From: Limanda limanda
Lineage: Eukaryota > Chordata > Actinopteri > Pleuronectiformes > Pleuronectidae
Assembly: GCF_963576545.1 (NCBI RefSeq)
Contig: NC_083641.1
Span: 22,016,023 to 22,080,022, forward strand
DNA: 64,000 bases
Direction: 5' to 3'
A program made the translations under genes and the position numbers. Position 1 is the first letter of the stretch; each line of letters begins with the position of its first letter. Below, piece after piece: positions 52,301 to 63,900 of this stretch. Below the pieces are notes generated by a model, which was not told where the DNA came from, searched no databases, and worked only from the letters and a program-made list of their open reading frames with translations.

Positions 52301-53118
52301 TTTTAAACTTATACATAAATCTCACACACCTTTAGACTCTAAATTCATTGAGCCTCATGTTATTATGGGCATGATAAAGTAAAACCTCACTTCAAAGTGG
52401 AATGAAAAACCCTGAAACCACTGAAGTGGAGAAACAAACAGTAATGCTCTAGGTACTATGACATAGCAGTAGGAACAAAAACATCTGTAAACAATAGAAC
52501 CATTTTTCGCTCAAATAATTGTCTTCAATTTTTTTTTTTAATAGTGAAAACAATACCCATGTTTACAAACCCCAAGAGAATGACAATAACAATAATAAAT
52601 GAAAAAAGCAGAGAATCTTCACTTTTCAGTAGAAAGAACCAGAGAATATTTTGCCATTTTTGTTAGAAAAGTGACAGATCATCTTAAAGGGGAAATTTTA
52701 ACTTTTTTCCGAGCTTTAGAAACACCAACAGTAAAATATCAAAACAAACACCGTACCTGACATTATGTTGTGACACACTCTGCATGGTTTTGACGTAAGA
52801 ATCCTGCGACATGAATTCTGTTTGTCGATCGCATGGGTCTCTCGACAATCTGTAGCTGAGCTTGCTTTTCCTCAGTCCCTGAATGCAAACCCGTGTCCAG
52901 CCGGGAGGCAACTTTGCCTGGGAACACTGAAGGTATGTGGAAATCTCTGTCTCACTGATGCTGTCAAAGCGTGCACAGCGCATGAGCCTCTTCTCCCTCA
53001 GGCCCATCAGCCAGCGAGTAGGAACAAGGGCTACGAGCTCCCGGGGACGGGAGCCTGGGCCTTGCTGCCGTCGGTCAATCCCCAAGTCTTTCTCAACGCT
53101 GTGCATTAACAAATCCAT
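43352..53118 (-). CDS. wdr81: WDR81, BEACH and WD40 repeat protein, complete, 11 coding exons
   Basis: WDR81 works with WDR91 on endosomes to restrain PI3-kinase class III and promote early-to-late endosome conversion, and takes part in aggregate autophagy. Coding exons in transcript order: 52757-53118, 48725-52227, 48525-48632, 48182-48381, 47769-47950, 47347-47512, 46874-47039, 45929-46747, 45674-45819, 45325-45507, 43352-43678; 6162 nt, 2053 aa (human 1941). The second exon alone is 3.5 kb. The start ATG is in CACCATGG and matches an internal Met of human WDR81 (MQELLRSVERDL region), so the human N-terminal 26 residues have no counterpart. Landmarks: BEACH core [20 protein letters not shown] at about residue 339, a Gly-rich loop near 413-442, an acidic Ser/Glu-rich region near the end of exon 2, and WD40 repeats from about residue 1755 to the end, finishing [11 protein letters not shown]. 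All junctions are GT-AG and in phase. Confidence 0.97.
52385..52672. repeat. wdr81 intron 1 segment duplicated upstream of the gene
   Basis: This 288-bp block, from CCTCACTTCAAA to TTGTTAGAAAAGT, recurs in the same orientation at 54440-54725 with only scattered substitutions and small indels. Here it sits in wdr81 intron 1 (52228-52756), between the first coding exon and the giant second exon, and occupies more than half of the intron. Confidence 0.9.
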
Positions 53119-54271
53119 GGTGAGTCTCTAGTGCTTGTCCAGAGTTACACACTGATCAGCTGCGTAGTCCTCACCCTCTCACACCGATGAGGATTTTCAG
53201 ACATCCATGGAGGAAGGAATCAAGGTCCCTAAGGTTCGAGATAAACTCTTCTTCTGTCTGACCCGTCTGATGATTTAAATGCAATTAGATTAACAACAAT
53301 TCTTCTTATATGCTTTAACTGTAATAAGACCACGTCATAAGGAAATGAGATTAGTTTCTACGGAGGAGAAAGATTGATGTGATTTGAATGAATGTGTTTG
53401 TTTTTGTTCTCATCCTAGACCCTGAAGTTTGAGCCCATCTCACATGACTGAACTTCTTCTGCACTATAATCCAATCTACACCCGGATGGAGGCAAATTTC
53501 CTGTCAAGCTTCAGGACCATTAAACTATTCTCATCAAGTGTAGAGCTCACTCTATTCACGTCTTGTTCAGAACTCCTCCGGTAACAGTAGCTACAGGTTC
53601 TGAATTAATTTCATAAAACGTTAGCTGGGATGCTAGCTGGCTGTCAGAGACAACAACCAAGAGACAACAATGGTTAACTCACACAAACTATGGATACTGT
53701 ATATATGACTGTATATATAATACGCTAATGTTGCAACACTTTACATAAAAGAGCAGGAAACGCGTGTAGAATATGCTCAGACAATTGGGGAAGTAACTTG
53801 AGGCTAAAGTTAGCTTTCCCGAAGATGCTAATGCTAACTCAAACAAGCAGAGAGCGGCTTTAGAGTGACTTAACACCAATGGCATGCATCGAACAGTCGT
53901 GGTTACACAATATAAACATGGCTGCAGCGTAACTACACAACAACAGCAACGTGCATTGTGTGATATTCACCTCGCACCACTTGTAGCAGATGACAGCTGA
54001 GCCTGTGCAGCTAGCTAGCTAGTTAGCATCGAGCTAACGGTGCACCGCCGGGCTCACGCATCGCTGACTTTGTACCGCACGAACACGGCAACACGACGAC
54101 ATGCTGCGGGAGCTGCGGGGGCTCGTCCCGGGGTCTCCGGGGGTCTCCGGGGGGTGCGGGTCAGCGGACGGACGTGAGGAGCTGGGGTCGAGACATGTTG
54201 CAGAAGCGACGCCTCACGTGACACACAACACGTGACACACAACACAACACTCATGTGATGCTGCTGACACT
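53119..54271 (-). promoter_or_regulatory. wdr81: wdr81 5' flank: GC-rich promoter with two CACGTG boxes
   Basis: From about 54030 to 54190 the DNA is GC- and CpG-rich, unlike its surroundings, and lies 0.9-1.1 kb upstream of the wdr81 ATG; it is the likely promoter. Two CACGTG boxes lie at 54215-54220 and 54229-54234. Read on the minus strand they are GTCACGTGAG and GTCACGTGTT, near-matches to the CLEAR element GTCACGTGAC bound by TFEB-type factors. The intervening DNA probably holds 5' UTR and possibly a 5' intron: a CACTAG just before the ATG could be an acceptor. Confidence 0.5.
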
Positions 54272-54354
54272 TCCTCTGCAGCAGCAGCGACACACGAACA
54301 CACAACGGACCACACAACTTGTTCAACAATCAGAGAACACAACATGGAAGCGCC
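54272..54354. repeat. 83-bp direct repeat, left copy
   Basis: Runs from TCCTCTGCAGCAGCAGCGAC to CAACATGGAAGCGCC. It matches 55417-55499 at 78 of 83 positions without gaps. It ends exactly where the Tol2-like element begins. Confidence 0.9.
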
Positions 54355-54439
54355 CAGTGGTGGGAATTAACGAAGTACAAATACTTCGTTATTGTACTTA
54401 AGTAGATTTTTCACATATCTGTACTTGAGTATTTCTTTT

Positions 54440-54725
54440 CCTCACTTCAAAAGGGGAATGAAAAACCCTGAAACCATTGAAGTGGAGAAACAAACAGTGA
54501 TGCTCAATGTACTATGACATAACAGCAGGAACAAAAACATCTGTTAACAATTGAACCATTTTTCGCTCAAATAATTGTCTTTAATTTTATTTTGAATAGT
54601 GAAAACAAATCCATGTTTACAAAGCCCAAGAGAATAACAATAACAATAATAAATGAAAAAAGCAGAGAATCTTCACTTTTCAGTAGAAAGAACCAGAGAA
54701 TGTTTGCCATTTTTGTTAGAAAAGT
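54440..54725. repeat. Copy of the wdr81 intron 1 segment inside the Tol2-like element
   Basis: Near-identical to 52385-52672, from CCTCACTTCAAA to GTTAGAAAAGT, same orientation. Sequence identity stops sharply at both ends, where Tol2-like subterminal DNA (left) and AT-rich DNA (right) begin. Confidence 0.9.
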
Positions 54726-54950
54726 AACTTATTGCATTTATTACAATTATATAACTATCTATTAACTTGGCAATAAATCAAATAAATTATAAAAATAAAG
54801 TTTGTTATTTAAGATCGTTGAATACAACGATCTTACTTTTACTCGTTACATTTGAGCACAAATATCTGTACTTTCTTCTTCTTACATTCTCAAACTGGCT
54901 CGTTACTTGAGCAGCGGAGGTTGGCGCAGCACTCCTCTACGCACGGCGCA

Positions 54951-55009
<59 letters not shown>

Positions 55010-55050
55010 CTATCTTTCTCTCTCTCTCTCTCTCTCTCTCCCTCTCTCTC
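54951..55050. repeat. (CT)n microsatellite
   Basis: About 100 bp of CT units with a few interruptions (TTTCC, GTATCTATCTTT). It lies inside the Tol2-like element. Confidence 0.9.
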
Positions 55051-55416
55051 ATCTAGGGTTCAAAATTTGTTAAATTATACATTATATACATTATATTCAT
55101 ATTGTTGTTATAATTTTTCAGTCAGTTGAGATAAATCTTGAGGAGAAACATTTTGGGTTGTTTTGTGTCTGTATAGGCCTACTATAAAAAGCACTTTGCA
55201 TTTTTAATTTTGGTACTTGTACTTTTACTTTTGATACTTAAGTACATTTCAACACCAGATACTTTTGATACTTAAGTACTTTTAATATGAGCTACTTTAA
55301 GACTTTTATTCAAGTCATTTTCTGACGGGTAACTTCTACTTTTACCGAAGTCACTTTAAGGTAAGATATCTGTACTTTTACTCAAGTATGGCTTTCAAGT
55401 ACTTTATACACCACTG

Positions 55417-55499
55417 TCCTCTGCAGCAGCAGCGACACATGAACACACAACGCACCACACAACTTGTTCAACAATCAGACACCACAACATGGAAGCTCC
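55417..55499. repeat. 83-bp direct repeat, right copy
   Basis: Second copy of 54272-54354, starting at the base after the Tol2-like element's terminal CACTG. Five substitutions separate the two copies. Confidence 0.9.
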
Positions 55500-55504
55500 G
55501 GAGG

Positions 55505-56110
55505 AAACAGGGCCGGATCTAGGATTGTTGTGCATCAGGGGCCATACGGGGGGCCCACAATTCACACAGAGGGGCCAGGTTGATGACTAATGCCAGGTTC
55601 CATTGCACCTCATCGCTTGGCCCTCGGAATGACTTTGCACCCGAATAACCCGAGTTGCTAGCCACTTTTAGCAAAAACAGTTCATACTTACACATACTAA
55701 CACAGTAGTGAATCATTCACAGACAGTAATTGGACAGTATCACGTGTACGACACATTTAATGACAATTAAATAATAAATAGTAAAGGGTCCATCTTGGAT
55801 TTCGAAGTCGGAGGTGGTGAGGTTTCTCCAAACCTTCAGAGACGAAATTCCGACATGAGGGGCCGTTCCAGATGCAACTTCTGGGTTCTGAGCTCCAAGG
55901 TTTAATGGAACGTAACATAACATGTGTGCAAAATTCTTAATTTAGTAAGGTGCACATTTAAGTTCTTATGTAGTGTTTGCTTTTTTTAAGCAAAGCCACA
56001 CCTCATTCAATATATTTAGAAATTCTTTTATACTTATTGCTAGTATTGTTTGTACTATTTAGTAGGGCAGGGGCCAATCAGATTGTAGCTGGGGCCAGCG
56101 CTGCAAATGT
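55505..56110. repeat. Probable degenerate DNA-transposon remnant with GGGGCC motifs
   Basis: Begins CAGGGCCGGATCTAGGATTG and contains GGGGCCATACGGGGGGCCC; towards the right end is GTAGGGCAGGGGCCAATCAG. Internal GGTTCCATTGCAC and TTTAATGGAACG are partly complementary. The layout suggests an old MITE, but ends and target duplication could not be fixed. Confidence 0.35.
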
Positions 56111-56439
56111 AAAACGCTTTTATATCAAATTGGAGAATATTCAAATCAATTCTGTGCTTCACAAATAATCAAAGAATAAAGGCCATTACCTGGTTACCTG
56201 AGCATAATAATCCATAATATGTTGATTTGTGTTTGGAAGGGGGGGGGGGTGACGGGTATTTAGCTGCAACACGCAACCTTACCACTAGATGTCCCTAAAT
56301 TCTACACACTGAACCTTTAAACCTCCTCTTTTCATATCACACATTCTGTTTTTATTGTCTTTTCCTGTTTTCTGTGCAACTTAAACTCTAAATCCTGCAG
56401 GTGACAAAAAAAAGAAGCTTTACTTCTTGATTTAAAGTG

Positions 56440-57275
56440 ACTTACCGCAATAAGACTGTTCAACTCCTCCCCCTCTGTCAGAGCCACCATCACTGAACTG
56501 CACTAAACCTGTCTCCTTGCACTGTGGATCCTGTACAACACTCCATATACACTTACTTCACATCATATGTGATATGTGTTCATATACACCATATTGATAT
56601 TATATATCATTTTATACAATAATATTGTCTTTTGCACACTACATATTCTTAGACTCTTAGTATATTATATTACCTATTGTATAGTCAAATACTTATATTC
56701 ATATTCATACTTCTACTATATATCATATCATACTCTCTGTATATTCTAGTTTACGTAAGTCTATATACACATATTTATACATGTGTACATGTTATAATTA
56801 CTATTATTATACCACCATTACTATTATATATACTGTTGCTGCCATTATTACCATATACTGCTTTTATATTGGTATAATTACTATCATATATAAATATATA
56901 TTATGTTATATTATATACTATATATACTGTACTATTCTTATATAATGTCTAACAATACCATTACCATCATATCATCAGTACTTTTTACCATCATCTTGCC
57001 AATGCACCTTATCTACCTATTTTATTGTATTCTAACAATACCATTACCATCATATCATCAGTATTACCATCATCTTGACACTGCACCTTATCTACCTATT
57101 TTATTGTATTTTATCTTGTGCTTCTGTTTTTTATTCTTTCTACCTCAATATTTTTAATTTTATTCTATTGTATTGTATTGTATTTTATTGTATTCAAATA
57201 TACCGGCTGCTATGGCAACTTAATTTCCCTTCGGGGATGAATAAAGTACTCTATCTATCTATCTATCAATAGCAA
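56440..57275 (+). repeat. LINE 3' end (L2/CR1-like) with (TCTA)n tail
   Basis: The right end reads CTATGGCAACTTAATTTCCC, then TTCGGGGATGAATAAAGTAC and (TCTA)n, a typical 3' terminus of L2-type LINEs in fish. Before it is about 700 bp of AT-rich, internally repetitive 3' UTR-like sequence with two copies of AACAATACCATTACCATCAT. The left boundary near 56440 is a guess and no reverse-transcriptase frame is present. Confidence 0.6.
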
Positions 57276-57884
57276 ACCACTACAGTACTGTGCAAATGTT
57301 TTAAGCATTCCATATGTTTGGATCCCTATCTATCATGCAGCACTATCTGGGAGGGGTCTTATCAGTCCCAAATCAGCATGACAATGATTCCAAACATGAA
57401 TTATCTTCAGGTACCACGAGAGTACGAGGTTCAACAACAGAGGGCGTGGTTGCCGCAGAGCCCTTATCTCAACAGCATGGAGTCAGTTTGAGATTATATG
57501 AAGAGACACAGGAGAACTTCTCTAGGACATTTGGAGTCTATTGTTCCTTCCAAGTTCCAGGGTTACACCAAATCTTGGTTTGATACATTTTTTGCTATTG
57601 CACTTTAAATGGCAACTTTCCAAATAAGGGTAACATGTGGCATTATTTTTGAAAGCATCCTTTACAGACCAATGTTTATTTCACTTATCAGTCATGAAGT
57701 TGTAGTTTTGCAACAATTCTTAGGCTGCTACTTTCAACATGAATACAAATTAATGTCTTGTGCGCAACTGGTATGCAGTCAGAAATATCTCCACAAGGTG
57801 GCGTTATGTCTGCAATTTCATAGACAAACCCTTGAGCAGTTTTGTGCAGACTGTGCATTGTGTATACACATAATTGTTTCTAAC

Positions 57885-58010
57885 TCCATCAACAAGGTTA
57901 TGTTTTCCCAAATGTCTGATGTTGATTTATCTTTTTACAGAATTATACATAAACTGCTAAACTGATTTCAACCAACTTGGAGGGACGTCGCCCGGGCATG
58001 GAAACTACAG
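57885..58010 (+). repeat. Fragment of the CCTCCACCAAGGAGG repeat family
   Basis: Contains CTCCATCAACAAGGTTATGT followed by an ACAGAATTATACATAAACTG block and a GATTTCAACCAACTTGGAGG block, the same order as the 5' end of the family at 817-935. It is more diverged than the others. Confidence 0.45.
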
Positions 58011-60717
58011 ATCATTTTCTGGCTTAAATGAATGGTCGGATCCAGGACTTCTTTCTCTTTCTTCAACTATGTTTCATAACAAATAAACCATGCAGTTATC
58101 AGACTACGTTATTTCTTCTTTCATATCTGTACTTTAAGAACAAGATAACTGAGAGCCATTCTAGTGTCTATTTGAGATAACTGTATCAGGACCTTGGTCT
58201 ACTACGGTTGTATTTGTATTCAATGTGGTGCTGTAATGTGAATAAATGATGTCTGGTCGAAAATTTGTGGTCAAAGTTTGTCTGGTGCCACATTGGAATC
58301 TGGATTTCTGTCACATTACATTGAATGCGTATGCTTTATTCCTTAACACTACATTATGTATTTGTTTCTCATGAACTCCTGCTAAATCTGTCTCTTTGCT
58401 GTGATTTAAATTTGAACCCTTTACTAAACATAAACGTGAAAACAGACTGAATACAGAAGTAGAGTCCATTGGCCTACAGGGGAATTCAAACAGTATATGT
58501 TAGGTTTTGTTACAATATCTAATTCAATGTTTATATTTAAGATGTATTCTCTGAGATGGCCCCGAATGAGTATAACTTGTGAGGACGTGCTTCAAGTTGA
58601 TGTTTTAAACTTAATACAGATATGATTGAACGATTTTGAACTTATTAAGACCACCAAGATGCTGTTGAATGGGAAGGATAAAAAACAAAGGACACTTTTT
58701 AAAATAGTATTTAAATATGTAAATTCTTATATACGGGTGCTTTGAACATATTGGTCATAAAACTCACCAAATCAAAGTTTTTGGCACGTCTTAAACAATT
58801 TAACTATTTCTTGGTCTATTGGTATGAGTGTTGAAAGCACACAGTGAGTGATAAACTCAGAATTACAGGGAAACAAATTGTGAGCTTCTCTCATCTCAGC
58901 ATACCACCAATGTAGCATAATTACTGTCAGCACTTTTACAGAAAAGCTGCTTCCAAAGAACATGACATTCCTTAGGCTCAGCATATCATGTTCTGCCCTT
59001 AGTTCTGCTCTCTGTAGTTTTATACCAGTTGTGTCAGAATGTGTCAGAGTGTGTTTCATGTCCCAAAACTCAGCGTCCGTTTTGGTTTTCCAAATATTTG
59101 CTGAAAATATACTGAACGTACAGTTCATGCAACAGGACAAAATGTACCTTGCACTTCAATGCACTACAGAAGCCTTGCAATTAATTGAATTTGTTTGTTT
59201 GTATAGATAGATTCACATCATTTAGTGATGTTTATACATTGTGTCACATTATCATTGGATGTCATCATATGAATTAACTAGGGCAAAAGTTAAATGGTTC
59301 ACTAGGCTAAGAAAATATTCTGAGGCGAACTTTGACATCTTTCAAAAGAAAAACAAACAACACACAGAGTCCCAGCAAAAGCTACAGATTTTTTTCAAAC
59401 TAAAAGGTATAGGTTTGGAATGTGCCATCATGAACCCATCATAAAGCACAGCAACCCTTTTCTCCTCTCCTTATGTCATCTGGTATTCACTATTTCTATA
59501 TGTACAAACTCAAACAACAAAACTTTATATTTTTAAATGGAGGGATGAAATATATTTTTTCTACCGCTGAGACTTCAAGTTCACTAACTCTTTCCTCCTG
59601 AACACTATTTCTGATCTTTACCAAAAAATCCTCTCACCACCTGGTTGTAGAACAAAGTAAATCGAACGTAAGACCAAAATGAAGAGAGTGAGTGTAGAAT
59701 GTAGTCGGGCACCATTGAGGGAGCCACTTTGTCCACTGGCATGAATGGAAAAAACATTGATTGATTCCCTCAAACGCTGCAAACCTTATCTTATCAGCTC
59801 ATGCTATTTAACCGGGCATTCGTGTTGGCTGTCAGTTTCTTATTGAACCCTTTAACATTCACACAAATTGAAGTACTAATTTGCTGATATGATCATATTT
59901 TTTTTAACAAGAGCTGATGATTTTGCCAACAAGCTTTAAACAGTTCTTCAATCTAGAGTTTATTTATGTGAGCCTATGACGAGTGAATTGTGTAAACTGC
60001 TTTTGTTTAATGTTCTGTTCTTTATCAATTTTCTCTGATGGAAACCGACAAACTCATGGTGATTGACAAGGGTGAGTTATAGAGGTGTGTTGTGGTGAAG
60101 AGTTTAAACTTAAGTATTCATTTCAAAAGATCCTTTCAGCAGAGGGGGCAAGATTCATTGTAATCACTGTAAATAAAATTTACCAAACTAGTGCACATTC
60201 GAGCAGTTTGCTTCAGAAGTTACGCAAAAGACTCGGGACGGAGTTGCAACACATTAAAAAAGTTGTTGCATATGTTTACTCATTGTTGGATCATTTCCTT
60301 GTGTGCATTGCATTTCAAAGAACATCCCAAACCCATCAACATCACATGACAGAGAGTTGGGATCCAGTCGGCCAAACGTCTATGTTTGTCACTGATTGAC
60401 TTGTAGGATGTTGTTTGTGTCACCTCAGTATTTCTAAAGGATTGATTCAAACGTGTGCCCCTCTTCAGTATGTGTGTGGGAGAAGGTTCAAGGGAGAAGG
60501 TCAAAAAGGTTTTCCCGACTTGTTCTATACGGATGAAACTTTACTAGTAAACTATTACTACACTCATAATAATAATAATAGAGTAAACTCTGGAGGAAGT
60601 TAATCAAATACTGGCAGGAAACTTTTTGTTGATTGGGTGGATGAATAAATTAGTCTGTTATCTCTTTTGTACTGGTGTGTTTGTGTGTGTGTGTTTTGTG
60701 GGGGGAGATATGTGCTT

Positions 60718-60718
<1 letters not shown>
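58011..60718. other. Intergenic DNA upstream of slc13, nothing recognised
   Basis: AT-rich sequence with only short chance reading frames on both strands (longest 122 codons, minus 58772-59140). No splice-linked exons, RNA gene or clear repeat was found. Human wdr81 has MIR22 on this side; no matching hairpin was seen here. Confidence 0.55.

Positions 60719-60789
<71 letters not shown>
60719..60789. promoter_or_regulatory. (CT)n tract in the slc13 5' flank
   Basis: About 70 bp of perfect CT, 133 bp upstream of the slc13 ATG, followed by a pyrimidine-rich stretch with CCCTCCC motifs. No TATA box is seen. It lies in the proximal promoter or 5' UTR; a GAGA-type or purine/pyrimidine structural role is possible but not shown. 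Confidence 0.5.
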
Positions 60790-60792
<3 letters not shown>

Positions 60793-60921
60793 ATTGTGAT
60801 TCGCCTCCCTCCTTTATGTTCCCCGGGACTCCCCCTCCCCCTCTCCTCCTCTCCTCCCCTGGGCGACTCAAAAAGCGGGACCCTTGGTTCAGGAGCCTCC
60901 TATTCTCCTTGCTCCTGCAGG

Positions 60922-63900
60922 ATGGCATTCCTCAAGTATCTGCGTTCCGCTAAGGACGGGCTGATCCTCGTATGTGCTCCGTTACTCCTTCTCCCGCTGC
61001 CTCTGGTGATCGGGACGCCGGTATGTAGTTGTTTTTTTTTTTTTTAATGACTGAGGTTGAAACCACACATTGAAGTAGAAAAAGAAACCTGGCCACATTC
61101 ATACAAGAGCAGAAATCCGACACTGATTGAAAATCTGTTTCGTAAAACAATTAGAGCGTTGGATCTGTCATATTTGCCTACAGGTGACGTTTCTCATGAG
61201 AATGTCTTTAATTAAAATGTTTAAATACCTGTTTTATTAGAGAAAACCGTCACTGCGTATTTATGTAGTTTATAAACAAAAAAGGAACTACATCTATCCT
61301 CACACTCACTGCGACATAGATGTTTTTATTTTGCCATAATATTCACTGAGTCTGCACTGGTTCCCTCCTGCACCTGTTGATGACCTTGCATGAGAACTGT
61401 CCGCTGGTGCCTGAGGCTGCTGCACTCCGGAGTCCTGTTGGTTTAACTCCTTGTTGTTAACACGAGGGGTCACGTCCAGCGTGGGAACGCACAGTCGAAG
61501 GGATCCACTTCCACTTGCACACAGGCTCGAAGCATGTTATGATTGTTATGATGGGCACAGACACAGAGTGGAGGCATGCCTGAGTCCAACATGAACAAAG
61601 GTGTGCAGAAATAATGATTAGCTGGCCACTGGTGATACAAGGTTTTGTTACAAAGGATTTTTTAAAGAATGGATCTAATAACATGTCAATTTATTACATC
61701 ATAAATTAATGATAATAATAAATACAGGGGTGTTTATAGAGCTCATTAAATGCGCAAGCCGGTATCAAAGAAGTCAACTTATCTTTACCCTTTAAACCAC
61801 CATAACATCCCATTAAAAAAATGATATAACCCTTTCTGATTTTGCAACCCTACTTTTAAACTTGTCACTTTTCACAAAGGATCTTATCTCTAATATCATC
61901 CTTAAAATGTTAGTTTGCTTGTATTTGCCAATAAATGTTTACATGTTTGACCGCAGGAGGCAGAATGTGGCTATGTGATCATCTTGATGGCGGTGTACTG
62001 GTGCACAGAGGTGCTACCATTGGCTGTTACCGCTCTTCTCCCAACCCTCCTTTTCCCCTTTTTTGGCATCATGCAATCCAAAGACGTGAGTGAACTTAGC
62101 AAACGTTACGTGTGCAGAATTTGTTCAGCGATGATGCATTTGGGCTCACACACGTCTTCCTCTGCCGTTTCAGGTGTGCATGCAGTACCTGAAGGACACA
62201 AACCTGTTGTTTGTGGGGGGGCTGATGGTTGCGGTTGCTGTGGAGCACTGGAATCTACACAAGCGCATCGCCTTGAGGGTGTTGCTCTTTGTTGGTGTGC
62301 GTCCGGCGCTGTGAGTGGCTCCGTTCCACACCTCCACAGCACATTATCTGATTGGCTTGCCATCTTTTCAGACCTACGTTTACAAAGCATATCTAATCAG
62401 TCACATCACACCTGAGCTTTTCATTGCCGTCATAAATGTCAGACAATGTCTTCCTTTGTTGTTGTAAAACACCCGACGTCCCCTCTGTCAGTCCAAGGCC
62501 ACCAACATGTTGTTCTTTGATCTTCGCAGATTGATGTTGGGATTCATGGGTGTTACAGCCTTCCTGTCCATGTGGATCAGCAACACGGCCACCACGGCCA
62601 TGATGGTTCCAATCGTCCAAGCAGTGCTGAGTCAGCTCAACACCAGCGAGGCCGAAATACCTCAGATCCTCAGCTCAGAGGAGCAGGACCTGACTTCAGA
62701 GAGTGACAGCAAACAGCCTCAGTCAGAGAAACAGAGCGACGGACAAGGTGGGCCACGGCCAAGAAACATCCCAACCAGTTTGGCCAAGAAAACTGTTTTA
62801 AGAATTTGCATGGCCCTCTCTACTTATTGCTGCAAGTTACACTTTCATTCCTTGCTTTTTGATTGAAGGCCCAGTGGTGGTGACTTTCTTAGATGCGTCA
62901 GTGGAGGCTGCCAAGCAACAGGAGGCAGCAGAAAGGCTGAAGATGTGTAAAGGGATGACTCTTTGTGTTTGCTACGCTGCCAGCATCGGAGGCACCGCCA
63001 CGCTGACGGGAACCGGTCCCAATCTGGTGCTCAAAGGCCAGATGAATCAGTGAGTGTTTCCACGTCATGTCGGAGTAGTATTCCAGTAATTACGCTCATT
63101 TTAATTAACATATTGTATTTCCTCTCGTCGTTTTTGCCAAGGCTGTTTCCTCAAAACGGAGACGTGATTAACTTTGCCTCCTGGTTTGGCTTTGCCTTCC
63201 CAAACATGATCCTCATGCTCACGCTGGCCTGGCTTTGGCTGCAATTTGTCTTCATGGGATTTAAGTGAGTTTTTTGATGGTTAAAGCCTAATTATAGTGA
63301 CAGAGACTTGAATCAACGTCAAGAGACTTTAGCCGCATGAGGAGTGTAGAGGTGACACAGTTGTTTTCTCTCCACCGCGTGTGTCCTCCAGCTTTAAGAA
63401 GACGTGGGGCTGTGGATCTGTGAAGACGGAGAAGGATATCGCTGCCTATAATGTGATCCGCGAGCAGCACCGCCTGCTGGGGCCCATGTCCTTCGGGGAG
63501 ATCAGTGTCCTGGGGCTCTTCACTCTGCTGGTGGTGTTGTGGTTCTCCAGGGATCCTGGCTTTGTCGATGGCTGGGCGACAGATATCTTCAACTCCAAAG
63601 CAGAGTGTGTATACTGAAGTTGTGGATGGGTAATTCAAACGTTTCACTCACACACTGTTGTTAAAACCTTGTTATAACAGTGTTTGTGAATCCTCTCCTC
63701 ACTCCATCTCTCAGGTATGTGACAGATGCCACCGTGGCCATCTTCGTCGCCGTCCTTCTCTTTGTTCTGCCGTCTAGACCCCCACGTTTCTGTTCAAGGA
63801 GGACTCACAGCTTTGAAACAGGTTGAGCCGTCATTCTGCCAGAATATCTATAATTTCTGATTATATAAGTTTTGAGAGGGGGGTGGTTCTGTGCAATGAT

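Larger units (their letters stand above)
54355..55416 (+). mobile_element. Tol2-like non-autonomous hAT element upstream of wdr81
   Basis: The left end is CAGTGGTGGGAATTAACGAA and the right end, inverted, is CAGTGGTGTATAAAGTACTT. Subterminal parts are rich in AAGTAC / TACTTAAGTA motifs, as in Tol2-type hAT elements of fish. The 1062-bp element has no transposase frame. It carries a 286-bp copy of wdr81 intron 1 (54440-54725) and a (CT)n tract (54951-55050). Instead of 8-bp target duplications, 83-bp direct repeats abut both ends. Confidence 0.7.

Noticed and set aside
54054..54329. Minus-strand 91-codon frame just upstream of wdr81, as an alternative N-terminus
   Set aside because: It does not resemble the WDR81 N-terminus and runs through the CpG-rich promoter and the 83-bp repeat; the ATG at 53118 begins sequence that matches the family.
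59935..59965. ACAGTTCTTCAA, resembling part of the reverse complement of miR-22, which lies upstream of WDR81 in human
   Set aside because: Only the first 12 bases match, the rest of the mature sequence differs, and no partner arm for a hairpin is visible nearby.
60600..60794. Arg-Glu repeat frame through the (CT)n tract
   Set aside because: Translation of a simple repeat in the slc13 5' flank.
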